The translations under genes and the position numbers were made by a program. From positions 46,761 to 110,760 of the forward strand of contig JAILFH010000072.1 of the NCBI GenBank assembly GCA_024697645.1: a DNA stretch of 64,000 nucleotides, written 5' to 3'. The DNA comes from Prevotella sp. GTDB taxonomy: Bacteria; Bacteroidota; Bacteroidia; Bacteroidales; Bacteroidaceae. The notes under the pieces were generated by a model that saw only the letters and a program-made list of their open reading frames with translations, was not told the origin of the DNA and made no database searches. Shown here in pieces: positions 53,068 through 61,300 of the stretch. Every line of letters begins with the position of its first letter. The first letter of the stretch is position 1.

Positions 53068-54315
53068 TTATTCGTAGCGCATGGACTTGGCGGGGTGGAT
53101 GTGGGAAATCAGATAACTCGGAGCCACAAGAACTATCACACTGATGAGCAGCGTCGCTATATTTAGCAAGAGAATCAGCGGCAAATTGAGTTCAACTGGA
53201 ACCGTACTCACATAATAGGTAGCAGGGTCGAGTTTGACAAGTCCTGTGTACTTCTGCAGCAAAACAAGCCCGAATCCGAGAATATTACCCCAAAGGAGAC
53301 CTCGTCCAATCATGAACGTAGCAAACCAGAGGAACGTGTGGCGAATGGTCTTGTTGCGGGCACCAAGTGCCTTCAGAATTCCAATCATCGTTGTTCGCTC
53401 AAGAATGATAATGAGCAAACCGCTAATCATCGTAACCGCAGCAACAGCAACCATCAGCGCAAGGATAATCCAGACGTTCACATCGAGAAGATCGAGCCAT
53501 GAGAATATCTGCGGACTCACTTCCTGAATGGTTTTAGTAGAGTAGGTCTCGCCATAATGGTCAACCGCACGATTCACCTTATTAATATATATAGCCTCCG
53601 TTTCGGCAAGACGATTGAAATCATTCACAGTCACCTCAGCACCCGATGCCTGATCAGGTTTCCAACCATTCAGGCGAACTGCGGTATAAAGGTCAATGAA
53701 ACAAATGACGTTGTCATATTGCGAAAGATTTGTCTCGTAGATTCCACTGATCGTGAAGCGACGGGCACGAACTCCATTTTCATCAATGAAATAGGCAAAA
53801 ATCCTATCACCAGTCTTCAACAACAGTTTCTCTGCCATTGGCTTGGAAATCAGCAACTTATTGCTGCTCACAGAATCTGAGAAGGCTGGAATAGAACCTT
53901 CAATCATGTTCTGATGAATGAAGGTCGAATCAAACTCTGGCCCAACACCCTTGAACATCACCCCAAGAAAATCCTGATCGGTTTTCAGAATACCTTGTTT
54001 CATCGCAAAACGCTGCACGTGCTTCACGCCCTCAGTTGCCTTCAGGGCCTGCATCACCGAGTCAGTCATTGCAATAGGAGTCTGTTCTCCAGCCTGCAAT
54101 GTCATGAAACTTCCCACCTGAATGTGGCTACCGAAACCGATAGCCTTATCACGAATGGTATGTTTGAAGCCAAAAACCACACAAACAGACACAATCATCA
54201 CCGCCAAGCCGATAGCGACACCAGCCGTAGCAATACGAATAGCGGGACGAGACACCATGCGCTGTCCATCGCTTTCGCTATGGATTCGTTTGGCAATGAA
54301 GAGTGGAAAGTTCAT
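53068..54315 (-). CDS. LolC/LolE-type ABC transporter permease
   Basis: FtsX-fold membrane protein of 415 residues, the type that hands lipoproteins to the LolA chaperone. Layout: membrane helix 1 (about 28-50), large periplasmic MacB-like domain (about 55-265), then three C-terminal helices. Seen: FIAKRIHSESDGQRMVSRPAIRIATAGVAIGLAVM at the start (helix in its second half), MIGILKALGARNKTIRHTFLW, and the terminal SHIHPAKSMRYE. No partner ATPase gene is adjacent. Between the aminotransferase and the HU region on the same strand; LolC or LolE cannot be specified. Confidence 0.87.
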   Translation of the reverse strand: MNFPLFIAKRIHSESDGQRMVSRPAIRIATAGVAIGLAVMIVSVCVVFGFKHTIRDKAIGFGSHIQVGSFMTLQAGEQTPIAMTDSVMQALKATEGVKHVQRFAMKQGILKTDQDFLGVMFKGVGPEFDSTFIHQNMIEGSIPAFSDSVSSNKLLISKPMAEKLLLKTGDRIFAYFIDENGVRARRFTISGIYETNLSQYDNVICFIDLYTAVRLNGWKPDQASGAEVTVNDFNRLAETEAIYINKVNRAVDHYGETYSTKTIQEVSPQIFSWLDLLDVNVWIILALMVAVAAVTMISGLLIIILERTTMIGILKALGARNKTIRHTFLWFATFMIGRGLLWGNILGFGLVLLQKYTGLVKLDPATYYVSTVPVELNLPLILLLNIATLLISVIVLVAPSYLISHIHPAKSMRYE

Positions 54316-54370
54316 GCTTTATGATTCAGTTTTGGGGTTACGTGACTAAACGACTGATTGTCAGCCAAAC

Positions 54371-55573
54371 TTAGTCTTGCACGCGTCCTGGATATGCTTC
54401 AAGCGCCTTCTTGAGAACGACCAACGCATGCTCCATATCTTCCTTTTTCAGGACATAAGCAATACGCACCTGATTGATGCCTGCTCCAGGAGTCGTATAG
54501 AAACCTGCTGCAGGAGCCATCATGATAGTTTGTCCCTCATATTCGAATTCTTCCAAGCACCAGCGACAGAACTTCTCAGCATCGTCAACAGGAAGTTTTG
54601 CAACTGTATAGAATGCACCCATAGGAATTGGCGAATAGACACCAGGAATACGGTTCAGTCCGTCAATCAGACACTTACGACGCTCTACATATTCGTCATA
54701 GACGTCGCGATAATATTCCTCTGGAGCGTCACACGAAGCCTCAGCAACAATCTGACCAATCAGGGGAGGGGAGAGACGAGCCTGACAAAGTTTCATCACG
54801 GCAGCCTTCACTTCCTCGTTCTTTGTCACAAGAGCGCCAATGCGGATACCGCACTCAGAATAGCGCTTCGAAACCGAGTCAATGAGAATAACGTTCTGCT
54901 CGATTCCTTCCAAATGACAAGCCGAAATATAAGGCGAACCCGTATAAATATATTCGCGATAGACTTCGTCGGAGAAAAGATAAAGATCGTATTTCTTCAC
55001 GAGGTCGCGAATCTGGTTCATCTCACGGCGCGTATACAGATAACCCGTTGGATTGTTCGGATTACAAATAAGAATAGCACGCGTACGCTCATTAATCAGT
55101 TCCTCGAACTTCTCAACTTTCGGCAATGAGAAACCTTCCTCAATGGTCGAGGCAATGGTGCGAATCACTGCTCCAGCCGAGATGGCGAAGGAAATGTAGT
55201 TGGCGTAAGCAGGCTCAGGAATGATGATTTCATCACCTGGATTCAAGCAACTCAGGAATGCAAACAGCACTGCCTCAGAACCGCCTGATGTAACGATAAT
55301 ATCATCAGCCGTCACATTAATATTGAAACGGTGATAATACTGTGCGAGTTTTTCACGATAGGAGCGAATTCCCTGCGAAGGAGAATACTCCAAGACTGTT
55401 CGGTCAATCTTCTTAAGTGCGTCAAGTCCCACTTGTGGAGTAGGGAGGTCGGGCTGTCCAATATTAAGATGATATACATGAACACCTCTTTCCTTGGCTG
55501 CCACAGCCAGCGGGGCGAGTTTTCGTATAGGAGACTCGGGCATCAATAGTCCACGTTCTGAAATTTCCGGCAT
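54371..55573 (-). CDS. Pyridoxal-phosphate aminotransferase, class I/II
   Basis: Fold-type I transaminase of 400 residues, aspartate aminotransferase-like. Seen: LNIGQPDLPTP (37-47), TSGGSEAVLFAF (95-106), PAYANY with the cofactor-stacking Tyr, ICNPNNPTGYLYT with the conserved Asn, LFSDEVYREYIY with the Asp, and the Schiff-base Lys236 in DSVSKRYSECGIRIG. An Arg for the substrate carboxylate lies in QVRIAYVLK near the C-terminus. Substrate is not certain (aspartate, or alanine/branched keto acids). It has its own promoter. Confidence 0.93.
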   Translation of the reverse strand: MPEISERGLLMPESPIRKLAPLAVAAKERGVHVYHLNIGQPDLPTPQVGLDALKKIDRTVLEYSPSQGIRSYREKLAQYYHRFNINVTADDIIVTSGGSEAVLFAFLSCLNPGDEIIIPEPAYANYISFAISAGAVIRTIASTIEEGFSLPKVEKFEELINERTRAILICNPNNPTGYLYTRREMNQIRDLVKKYDLYLFSDEVYREYIYTGSPYISACHLEGIEQNVILIDSVSKRYSECGIRIGALVTKNEEVKAAVMKLCQARLSPPLIGQIVAEASCDAPEEYYRDVYDEYVERRKCLIDGLNRIPGVYSPIPMGAFYTVAKLPVDDAEKFCRWCLEEFEYEGQTIMMAPAAGFYTTPGAGINQVRIAYVLKKEDMEHALVVLKKALEAYPGRVQD

Positions 55574-55603
55574 AATTTCTTGCTAATTACTTTTATTTCA
55601 GTG

Positions 55604-55635
55604 CAAAGGTAGGCTTTTTTCATCAGATGACCAAA
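55604..55635 (-). promoter_or_regulatory. Promoter of the aminotransferase gene
   Basis: The minus strand reads TACCTTTG (55604-55611) with TTTG (55632-55635) 20 bases upstream, 31 bases before the start codon. Confidence 0.7.
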
Positions 55636-55791
55636 AGTTGTGAAATGTTTTTTTCGCCAAGTGTGGGTTTATAGAGATAAATCAACTTCTATTTAGTTAA
55701 AAACATTGCAATTTACTTCAAAAATCCTGCGCTTGATAGTTCATAAAATGACCACATTTCAGCAATTGCAAACCTTAATTTAATATAAAGT

Positions 55792-55968
55792 AATCATTTC
55801 GGCTAAACAGAGGATGTTTTTCGACTATACAGAGCATGCCTTTCGACCTTACAGAGATATCCTTTTGACTGTAGAAAGGATGCCTTTATAGGGGTATAAA
55901 CACGTGCTTTATATAGGTATAAAAGCATGCTCTCTAAGGTCTAAAGACATGCTTTATATAAACCCTAC
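55792..55968. repeat. Array D of the ~22-bp intergenic repeat family
   Basis: Eight units of 20-24 bp starting near 55792, 55814, 55836, 55859, 55880, 55904, 55927 and 55949. The sixth is nearly palindromic: GCTTT-ATATAGGTAT-AAAAGC. Lies between the divergent aminotransferase and nuo promoters. Confidence 0.85.
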
Positions 55969-56135
55969 TTCAACCCATGGAAATATGCTCGTGAAGCATC
56001 ATAAATCGAGGTGAAATTCCGAAATAATTTGTTTTATGACCTCATGTGGGAAGTATAGACAAACAAAAACGAAGAGAATTGCAAAATAGAGGTTACATTT
56101 TTGATAAAAATAGTTTTTATTTGCGTTTTTTTTAG

Positions 56136-56143
56136 TATCTTTG
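56136..56143 (+). promoter_or_regulatory. -7 box of the nuo operon promoter
   Basis: TATCTTTG matches TAnnTTTG, 56 bases before the nuoA start. No TTTG at the ideal 19-base distance, so the -33 element is weak or regulated. Confidence 0.55.
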
Positions 56144-56199
56144 CACGCTGAATGCTGAGGTAGCATACATCAATATCATTATAACGTTATAAAACTTTT

Positions 56200-56550
56200 A
56201 TGAACTACACTTTATTAATTACCGTTTTCCTGACGGCTGTTGTCTTGGTTCTCGGCGCTTATGTCGTTGCCAAGTTAATCGGTCCGCGCTCGTACAATCC
56301 GGTAAAAGGTGAACCCTATGAGAGTGGTATACCAACTCGTGGCTCTTCGTGGCTACCTGTTTCGGTAGGCTTCTATCTCTTTGCCATCCTTTTCCTGATG
56401 TTCGACATTGAGACCGTATTCCTCTATCCGTGGGCAGTCGTTGTTAAGCAGTTCGGTCCGATGGCACTCGTCAGCATCGGTTTCTTCCTGTTGGTACTGG
56501 TATTTGGCCTTGCTTATGCTTGGCGGAAAGGAGCACTCGAATGGAAGTAA
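56200..56550 (+). CDS. nuoA: NADH-quinone oxidoreductase subunit A
   Basis: Small membrane subunit of respiratory complex I, 116 residues, with three membrane helices (about 4-26, 62-84, 87-109). The conserved loop NPVKGEPYESGIPTRGS with the Glu-Ser-Gly motif and FLMFDIETVFLYPWA are present. First gene of the operon; its 3' end overlaps nuoB by 10 bases. Confidence 0.94.
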   Translation: MNYTLLITVFLTAVVLVLGAYVVAKLIGPRSYNPVKGEPYESGIPTRGSSWLPVSVGFYLFAILFLMFDIETVFLYPWAVVVKQFGPMALVSIGFFLLVLVFGLAYAWRKGALEWK

Positions 56551-57236
56551 GAAAGCCGCACATCAAGAGTATTCCTTATGACGAGTTTAAGGATAACGCC
56601 GCGCTGGAGAAAATCGTTGACGAACTCCACGAGGGTGGCGTGAATGTAGTGGTGGGTTCTCTCGACCAGGCTATCAACTGGGGCCGTTCGAACTCGCTGT
56701 GGTCTCTCACCTTTGCCACATCGTGCTGCGGTATTGAGTTCATGGCTGTTGGCTGTGCTCGCTACGATTTCGCACGTTTTGGATTTGAGGTGACTCGTAA
56801 CTCTCCACGTCAGGCCGACCTGATCATGTGCGCAGGTACCATCACTCATAAGATGGCTCCCGCACTGAAGCGTCTTTACGACGAAATGGCCGAGCCTAAG
56901 TATGTCATTGCCGTAGGCGGTTGCGCCATTTCTGGTGGCCCGTTCAAGTCGAGTTATCACGTAGTGAAGGGCATCGAGGAAATCGTGCCTGTCGACGTGT
57001 TCATTCCCGGTTGCCCTCCGCGTCCAGAGGCTATCATGTATGGCATGATGCAACTGCAGCGCAAGGTGAAGATCGAGAAGTTCTTCGGTGGTGTCAACCA
57101 CAAGCAGAACAAGGAAGAGCGCGAGCTCGGCGTTTCGAACTCAGAACTCATCTATGGCAAGAAGCCGTTGGTGGTGACTGAAGTCCCCGAAGAGTTTGTG
57201 AACGAACTTAAAGCAGAAAAGGAGGAGAGCAAATGA
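56541..57236 (+). CDS. nuoB: NADH-quinone oxidoreductase subunit B
   Basis: Carries iron-sulfur cluster N2 at the quinone site. 231 residues from the ATG at 56541, preceded by a rare good ribosome site (AAGGAG, 56528-56533); the in-frame TTG at 56520 lies before this site and is rejected. Seen: FATSCCGIEFMAVGCARYD with the tandem Cys, a later CAGTITHKMAP and the GCPPRPEAI Cys. The C-terminus (about 175-231) is a charged extension that is longer than in E. coli and ends EEFVNELKAEKEESK. Confidence 0.95.
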   Translation: MEVRKPHIKSIPYDEFKDNAALEKIVDELHEGGVNVVVGSLDQAINWGRSNSLWSLTFATSCCGIEFMAVGCARYDFARFGFEVTRNSPRQADLIMCAGTITHKMAPALKRLYDEMAEPKYVIAVGGCAISGGPFKSSYHVVKGIEEIVPVDVFIPGCPPRPEAIMYGMMQLQRKVKIEKFFGGVNHKQNKEERELGVSNSELIYGKKPLVVTEVPEEFVNELKAEKEESK

Positions 57237-58792
57237 AACTGAATAATCTCGTATTTGATTTCGACCAGTTTGCCTCCGAAATGGCAAATCTGAAGAACAA
57301 GGGTTTCGACTACCTGGTAACTATCATCGGTGAGGATTTCGGTGAGGAAGGTCTGGGATGTATCTACATTCTGGAGAACACCGAGAACCACGAGCGCACA
57401 AGCGTGAAGATGATTGCAAAGCAGGTTGGCGACAGTTGCGTGATTCCCAGTGTTATTAACCTCTGGAAGTCTGCAGATTTACTTGAACGCGAAGTATATG
57501 ACTTTCTGGGTATCAAGTTCTTAGGTCATCCTGATATGCGCCGTCTGTTCCTGCGTAACGACTTCAAGGGTCATCCCCTCCGTAAGGACTTCAAGGCTGA
57601 CGACAAGTACACGCTCGAGGACGATGTGGAGCCTGACTTCGGTCTTGAATTCACACTCGACAAGGACGGCAACCTGAAGACGAAGAAGAATCCGCTCTTC
57701 GCTGATGACGATTATGTCGTGAACATTGGTCCTCAGCACCCGTCAACTCACGGTGTGCTCCGTCTGCAGACAGTGCTCGACGGTGAAACCGTAAAGCGCA
57801 TCTATCCTCATCTGGGTTATATCCACCGCGGTATTGAGAAGATGTGGGAAGGAATGACCTATCCCCAGACCCTCGCCCTGACTGACCGTCTGAACTATCT
57901 GTCGGCCATGATGCACCGTCACGCACTCGTCGGTGTCATTGAAGAGGCTATGGGCATTGAACTCACCGACCGCATTAAGGTGATCCGCACTATTATGGAC
58001 GAGTTGCAGCGTCTCGACAATCACTTGCTCTACTGTGGATGTGTTGCTCAGGACCTCGGTGCCCTGACCGCATTCCTCTATTGCATGCGTGACCGCGAGC
58101 ACGTGCTCAACGTGATGGAGGAGACCACTGGTGGCCGCCTCATCCAAAACTACTACCGCATTGGTGGTCTGCAGGACGACATCGACCCGAACTTCGTAGA
58201 TAACGTGAAGGCTCTCGTCAATTACCTGCGCCCAATGATTCAGGAGTATTTGGATGTGTTCGGTGACAACGTCATCACTCACAACCGCCTGGAGAAGATT
58301 GGTGCTATGGACAAGGAGAACTGCATCAACTACGGTGTGACAGGTCCTGCCGGACGTGCCGCAGGTTGGGAGAACGATGTTCGCAAGAACCATCCTTATG
58401 ACATGTACGACAAAGTAGAGTGGAAGCAGATCACGCTGACAGGCTGTGACTCAATGGACCGCTACTATGTCCACATCCAGGAAATGTACCAGAGCCTCGA
58501 CATCATCGAGCAACTCATCGACAACATCCCAGCGGGAGACTTCTACGTGAAGCAGAAGCCCATCATCAAGGTACCCGAGGGACAGTGGTACTTCTCTGTT
58601 GAAGGTGCCAGCGGTGAGTTCGGTGTCTATCTCGACTCGAAGGGCGACAAGAGTCCCTACCGCATGAAGATGCGTCCGATGGGTCTCACTCTGATTGGAG
58701 CACTCGACACGATGCTTCGTGGCGAGAAGATTGCCGACCTCGTGACGACAACTGCTGCCATCGATGTTGTAATTCCAGATATTGACCGTTAA
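57233..58792 (+). CDS. nuoCD: NADH-quinone oxidoreductase subunits C and D fused
   Basis: Peripheral-arm subunit of complex I, 519 residues, fusing NuoC (about 1-135) to NuoD (about 150-519). NuoC part: LWKSADLLEREVYDFLGIKFLGHPD and RRLFLRNDFKGHPLRKDF. NuoD part: NIGPQHPSTHGVLRL, PHLGYIHRGIEKMWEG, LDNHLLYCG and GVTGPAGRAAG, forming the quinone pocket next to NuoB. It starts in an ATGA overlap with nuoB. The fusion is typical of Bacteroidetes and some enterics. Confidence 0.96.
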   Translation: MKLNNLVFDFDQFASEMANLKNKGFDYLVTIIGEDFGEEGLGCIYILENTENHERTSVKMIAKQVGDSCVIPSVINLWKSADLLEREVYDFLGIKFLGHPDMRRLFLRNDFKGHPLRKDFKADDKYTLEDDVEPDFGLEFTLDKDGNLKTKKNPLFADDDYVVNIGPQHPSTHGVLRLQTVLDGETVKRIYPHLGYIHRGIEKMWEGMTYPQTLALTDRLNYLSAMMHRHALVGVIEEAMGIELTDRIKVIRTIMDELQRLDNHLLYCGCVAQDLGALTAFLYCMRDREHVLNVMEETTGGRLIQNYYRIGGLQDDIDPNFVDNVKALVNYLRPMIQEYLDVFGDNVITHNRLEKIGAMDKENCINYGVTGPAGRAAGWENDVRKNHPYDMYDKVEWKQITLTGCDSMDRYYVHIQEMYQSLDIIEQLIDNIPAGDFYVKQKPIIKVPEGQWYFSVEGASGEFGVYLDSKGDKSPYRMKMRPMGLTLIGALDTMLRGEKIADLVTTTAAIDVVIPDIDR

Positions 58793-58817
58793 ATCATAAA
58801 TCAGTAAATCGTAAATT

Positions 58818-59903
58818 ATGTTTGATTTTTCAATAGTAACACAATGGTTCGACGGTCTTCTCCGAAACACACTTGGTCTCGGTGATTTCTGGGCGATCCT
58901 TATAGAATGTGTGCTGGTGGGCGTCATCGTCTTGACGGCTTATGCCCTGCTCGCCATCGCACTGATCTTCATGGAGCGTAAGGTCTGCGCTTACTTCCAG
59001 TGCCGTCTTGGCCCGATGCGCGTAGGGCCTTGGGGAATCTTCCAGGTGTTTGCTGATGTACTGAAGATGCTCATCAAGGAGATCTTCTTCGTCGACAAGG
59101 CCGATAAGTTCCTCTATGCGCTGGCTCCGTTCCTCGTTATCATTGCTTCTGTAGGAACATTCTCGTTCCTGCCTTGGAACAAGGGTGCAGGCGTGCTCGA
59201 CTTCAACGTAGGTGTATTCCTCATCACCGCCATTTCTTCAATTGGCGTGCTGGGCGTATTCCTTGCCGGTTGGGGTTCCAACAACAAGTATTCTGTCGTA
59301 TCGGCCATGCGTGCCGCTGTGCAGATGATTTCCTACGAAATGTCACTCTGTCTCTGCCTCATCACCGCCGTTATTCTGATTGGCTCGATGCAGGTCAGTG
59401 AGATTGTCGACTATCAGACAGGTCCCTGGAACTGGCTTATCGTGAAGGGCCATATTCCTGCCATCATCGCTTTCATCGTATTCCTCATTGCCGGTAACGC
59501 CGAGGCCAATCGTGGCCCGTTCGATATGGCAGAGGCAGAAAGTGAGTTGACCGCAGGTCACCATACAGAATATTCTGGTATGGGCTTCGGCTTCTTCTAT
59601 CTGGCTGAGTTCCTCAACCTCTTTATCATTGCTGGTATCGCCACAACCGTCTTCCTTGGCGGATGGGCTCCCATCAACATTGGTATTGAAGTGTTCGACA
59701 ACGTGATGAACTATATTCCCGGCATCGTCTGGTTCCTGGGCAAGGCCTTCGCTGTAGTATGGCTGCTCATGTGGATTAAGTGGACATTCCCCCGTCTGCG
59801 TATCGACCAGATTCTGAAGTTGGAGTGGAAATATCTGATGCCACTTGCGCTCATCAACCTCGTGGTGATGACCGTCGTGGTTGCACTTGGTCTTTATATT
59901 TAA
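58818..59903 (+). CDS. nuoH: NADH-quinone oxidoreductase subunit H
   Basis: Membrane subunit at the base of the quinone chamber, 361 residues with about eight helices. Seen: ALIFMERKVCAYFQCRLGPMRVGPWGIFQ (helix and conserved loop, given as parts), LIAGNAEANRGPFDMAEAESEL with conserved acidic residues, and GYHTEYSG-like HHTEYSGMGFGFF. Start MFDFSIVTQWFDGLL, 25 bases after nuoCD. Confidence 0.95.
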   Translation: MFDFSIVTQWFDGLLRNTLGLGDFWAILIECVLVGVIVLTAYALLAIALIFMERKVCAYFQCRLGPMRVGPWGIFQVFADVLKMLIKEIFFVDKADKFLYALAPFLVIIASVGTFSFLPWNKGAGVLDFNVGVFLITAISSIGVLGVFLAGWGSNNKYSVVSAMRAAVQMISYEMSLCLCLITAVILIGSMQVSEIVDYQTGPWNWLIVKGHIPAIIAFIVFLIAGNAEANRGPFDMAEAESELTAGHHTEYSGMGFGFFYLAEFLNLFIIAGIATTVFLGGWAPINIGIEVFDNVMNYIPGIVWFLGKAFAVVWLLMWIKWTFPRLRIDQILKLEWKYLMPLALINLVVMTVVVALGLYI

Positions 59904-59918
59904 TAAGGTATAGAAACA

Positions 59919-60452
59919 ATGGAACAGAATAAATCATATTTCGGCGAACTCGTCGATGGTGTGAAGACACTGGCTACGGGTATGAAGGTCACTCTGAAGG
60001 AGTACTTCACACCGAAGTCAACCGAGCAGTATCCCGAGAATCGCAAGACAACCCTGCACGTCGCCAGTCGCCATCGCGGACGCTTGGTTTTCAAGCGCGA
60101 CGAGAACGGCGCCTACAAGTGCACGGCTTGTACATTGTGTGAGAAGGCTTGCCCCAACGGAACCATCAAGATTACAGCCCACATGGGTGAGGATCCTGAG
60201 ACAGGCAAGAAAAAGAAGGTGCTCGACGACTATCAGTACGACCTTGGCGACTGCATGTTCTGCCAACTCTGTACTAACGCCTGCAACTTCGATGCTATAG
60301 AGTTTACAAACGATTTTGAGAATGCCACTTTCGACCGCGATTCACTCGTGCTGCACCTCGACAAGGAGGTCTACGAAGGTGGTTCGCTGCCCAACCTCAT
60401 CGACGGTGGTGCTCCGCTCATAATCGGTAAGTTTAACACCAAAACAAAGTAA
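59919..60452 (+). CDS. nuoI: NADH-quinone oxidoreductase subunit I
   Basis: Ferredoxin-like subunit of 177 residues carrying clusters N6a and N6b. Two four-Cys motifs: CTACTLCEKACP (near 69-80) and CMFCQLCTNACN (near 112-123), the second ending in Asn in place of the usual Pro. The N-terminal amphipathic lead (TLATGMKVTLKEYFTP) probably sits on the membrane. Placed between nuoH and nuoJ. Confidence 0.95.
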   Translation: MEQNKSYFGELVDGVKTLATGMKVTLKEYFTPKSTEQYPENRKTTLHVASRHRGRLVFKRDENGAYKCTACTLCEKACPNGTIKITAHMGEDPETGKKKKVLDDYQYDLGDCMFCQLCTNACNFDAIEFTNDFENATFDRDSLVLHLDKEVYEGGSLPNLIDGGAPLIIGKFNTKTK

Positions 60453-60458
60453 GGGAAT

Positions 60459-60983
60459 ATGGCAAGATTAGTAATGTTTTGCATTTTGGCCGTTGTCATC
60501 TTAGGATCGGCCATCATGTGCGTAACGACCAAGAGAATCATGAGAGCCGCTACGTTCCTGCTCTTTGTTCTCTTTGGCGTAGCAGGTATCTACTTCCTGC
60601 TCGACTACACGTTCCTTGGCGCCGCCCAGATCAGCATCTATGCCGGAGGTATCACGATGATGTATATCTTCGCCATTCAACTCGTATCGAAGCGCACGCT
60701 GCAAGGTCTTGAGGAGCACGTGAAGGGTAGCCGCATCATCGTTGGCGCTCTGGCTGCTCTCATCGGCTTCGGAACTGTAATGATCGTATTTTTCAAGAAC
60801 CAGTTATTCGACTACATGGCTACGATGACCGAAGGCGCTGAGGTGCCTATGGAACAAATCGGTAATGCCTTGGTTGGTGCTGATAAGTACGGATGGGTGC
60901 TCCCCTTCGAGTTCATCTCCATCTTCCTGCTTGCCTGCATCATTGGTGGAATCATGATTGCAAGAAAGGAGGATAAGCAATGA
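60459..60983 (+). CDS. nuoJ: NADH-quinone oxidoreductase subunit J
   Basis: Membrane subunit of 174 residues with five helices. Seen: MRAATFLLFVLFGVAGIYFLLDYTFLGAAQISIYAGGITMMYIFAIQLV region, including the conserved pi-bulge helix with Tyr. Ends in an ATGA overlap with nuoK. Confidence 0.93.
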   Translation: MARLVMFCILAVVILGSAIMCVTTKRIMRAATFLLFVLFGVAGIYFLLDYTFLGAAQISIYAGGITMMYIFAIQLVSKRTLQGLEEHVKGSRIIVGALAALIGFGTVMIVFFKNQLFDYMATMTEGAEVPMEQIGNALVGADKYGWVLPFEFISIFLLACIIGGIMIARKEDKQ

Positions 60984-61288
60984 TACCCGTAGAGTGTTAT
61001 TTCGCGCTGAGTGCCATGTTGTTCTTTATTGGCTTCTTCGGCTTCGTGACCCGTCGCAACCTCATTGCGATGCTCATCTCTGTTGAACTCGTGCTGAACG
61101 CAGTCGACATCAACTTCGCTGTGTTCAACCGTATTCTCTTCCCCGGACAACTCGAAGGCTTCTTCTTCACACTGTTCTCTATTGGTGTGAGCGCTGCCGA
61201 GAGTGCTGTTGCTATCGCTATTATCATCAACGTTTACCGCAACTTCCACAGTGACCAGGTGAACAGTATTGAAAACATGAAATGGTAA
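60980..61288 (+). CDS. nuoK: NADH-quinone oxidoreductase subunit K
   Basis: Three-helix membrane subunit of 102 residues. Conserved acidic residues for proton movement are in MLISVELVLNAVDINF (helix 2) and GVSAAESAVAIAI (helix 3). Start overlaps the nuoJ stop. Confidence 0.95.
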   Translation: MIPVECYFALSAMLFFIGFFGFVTRRNLIAMLISVELVLNAVDINFAVFNRILFPGQLEGFFFTLFSIGVSAAESAVAIAIIINVYRNFHSDQVNSIENMKW

Positions 61289-61300
61289 ATCATTAGAATT

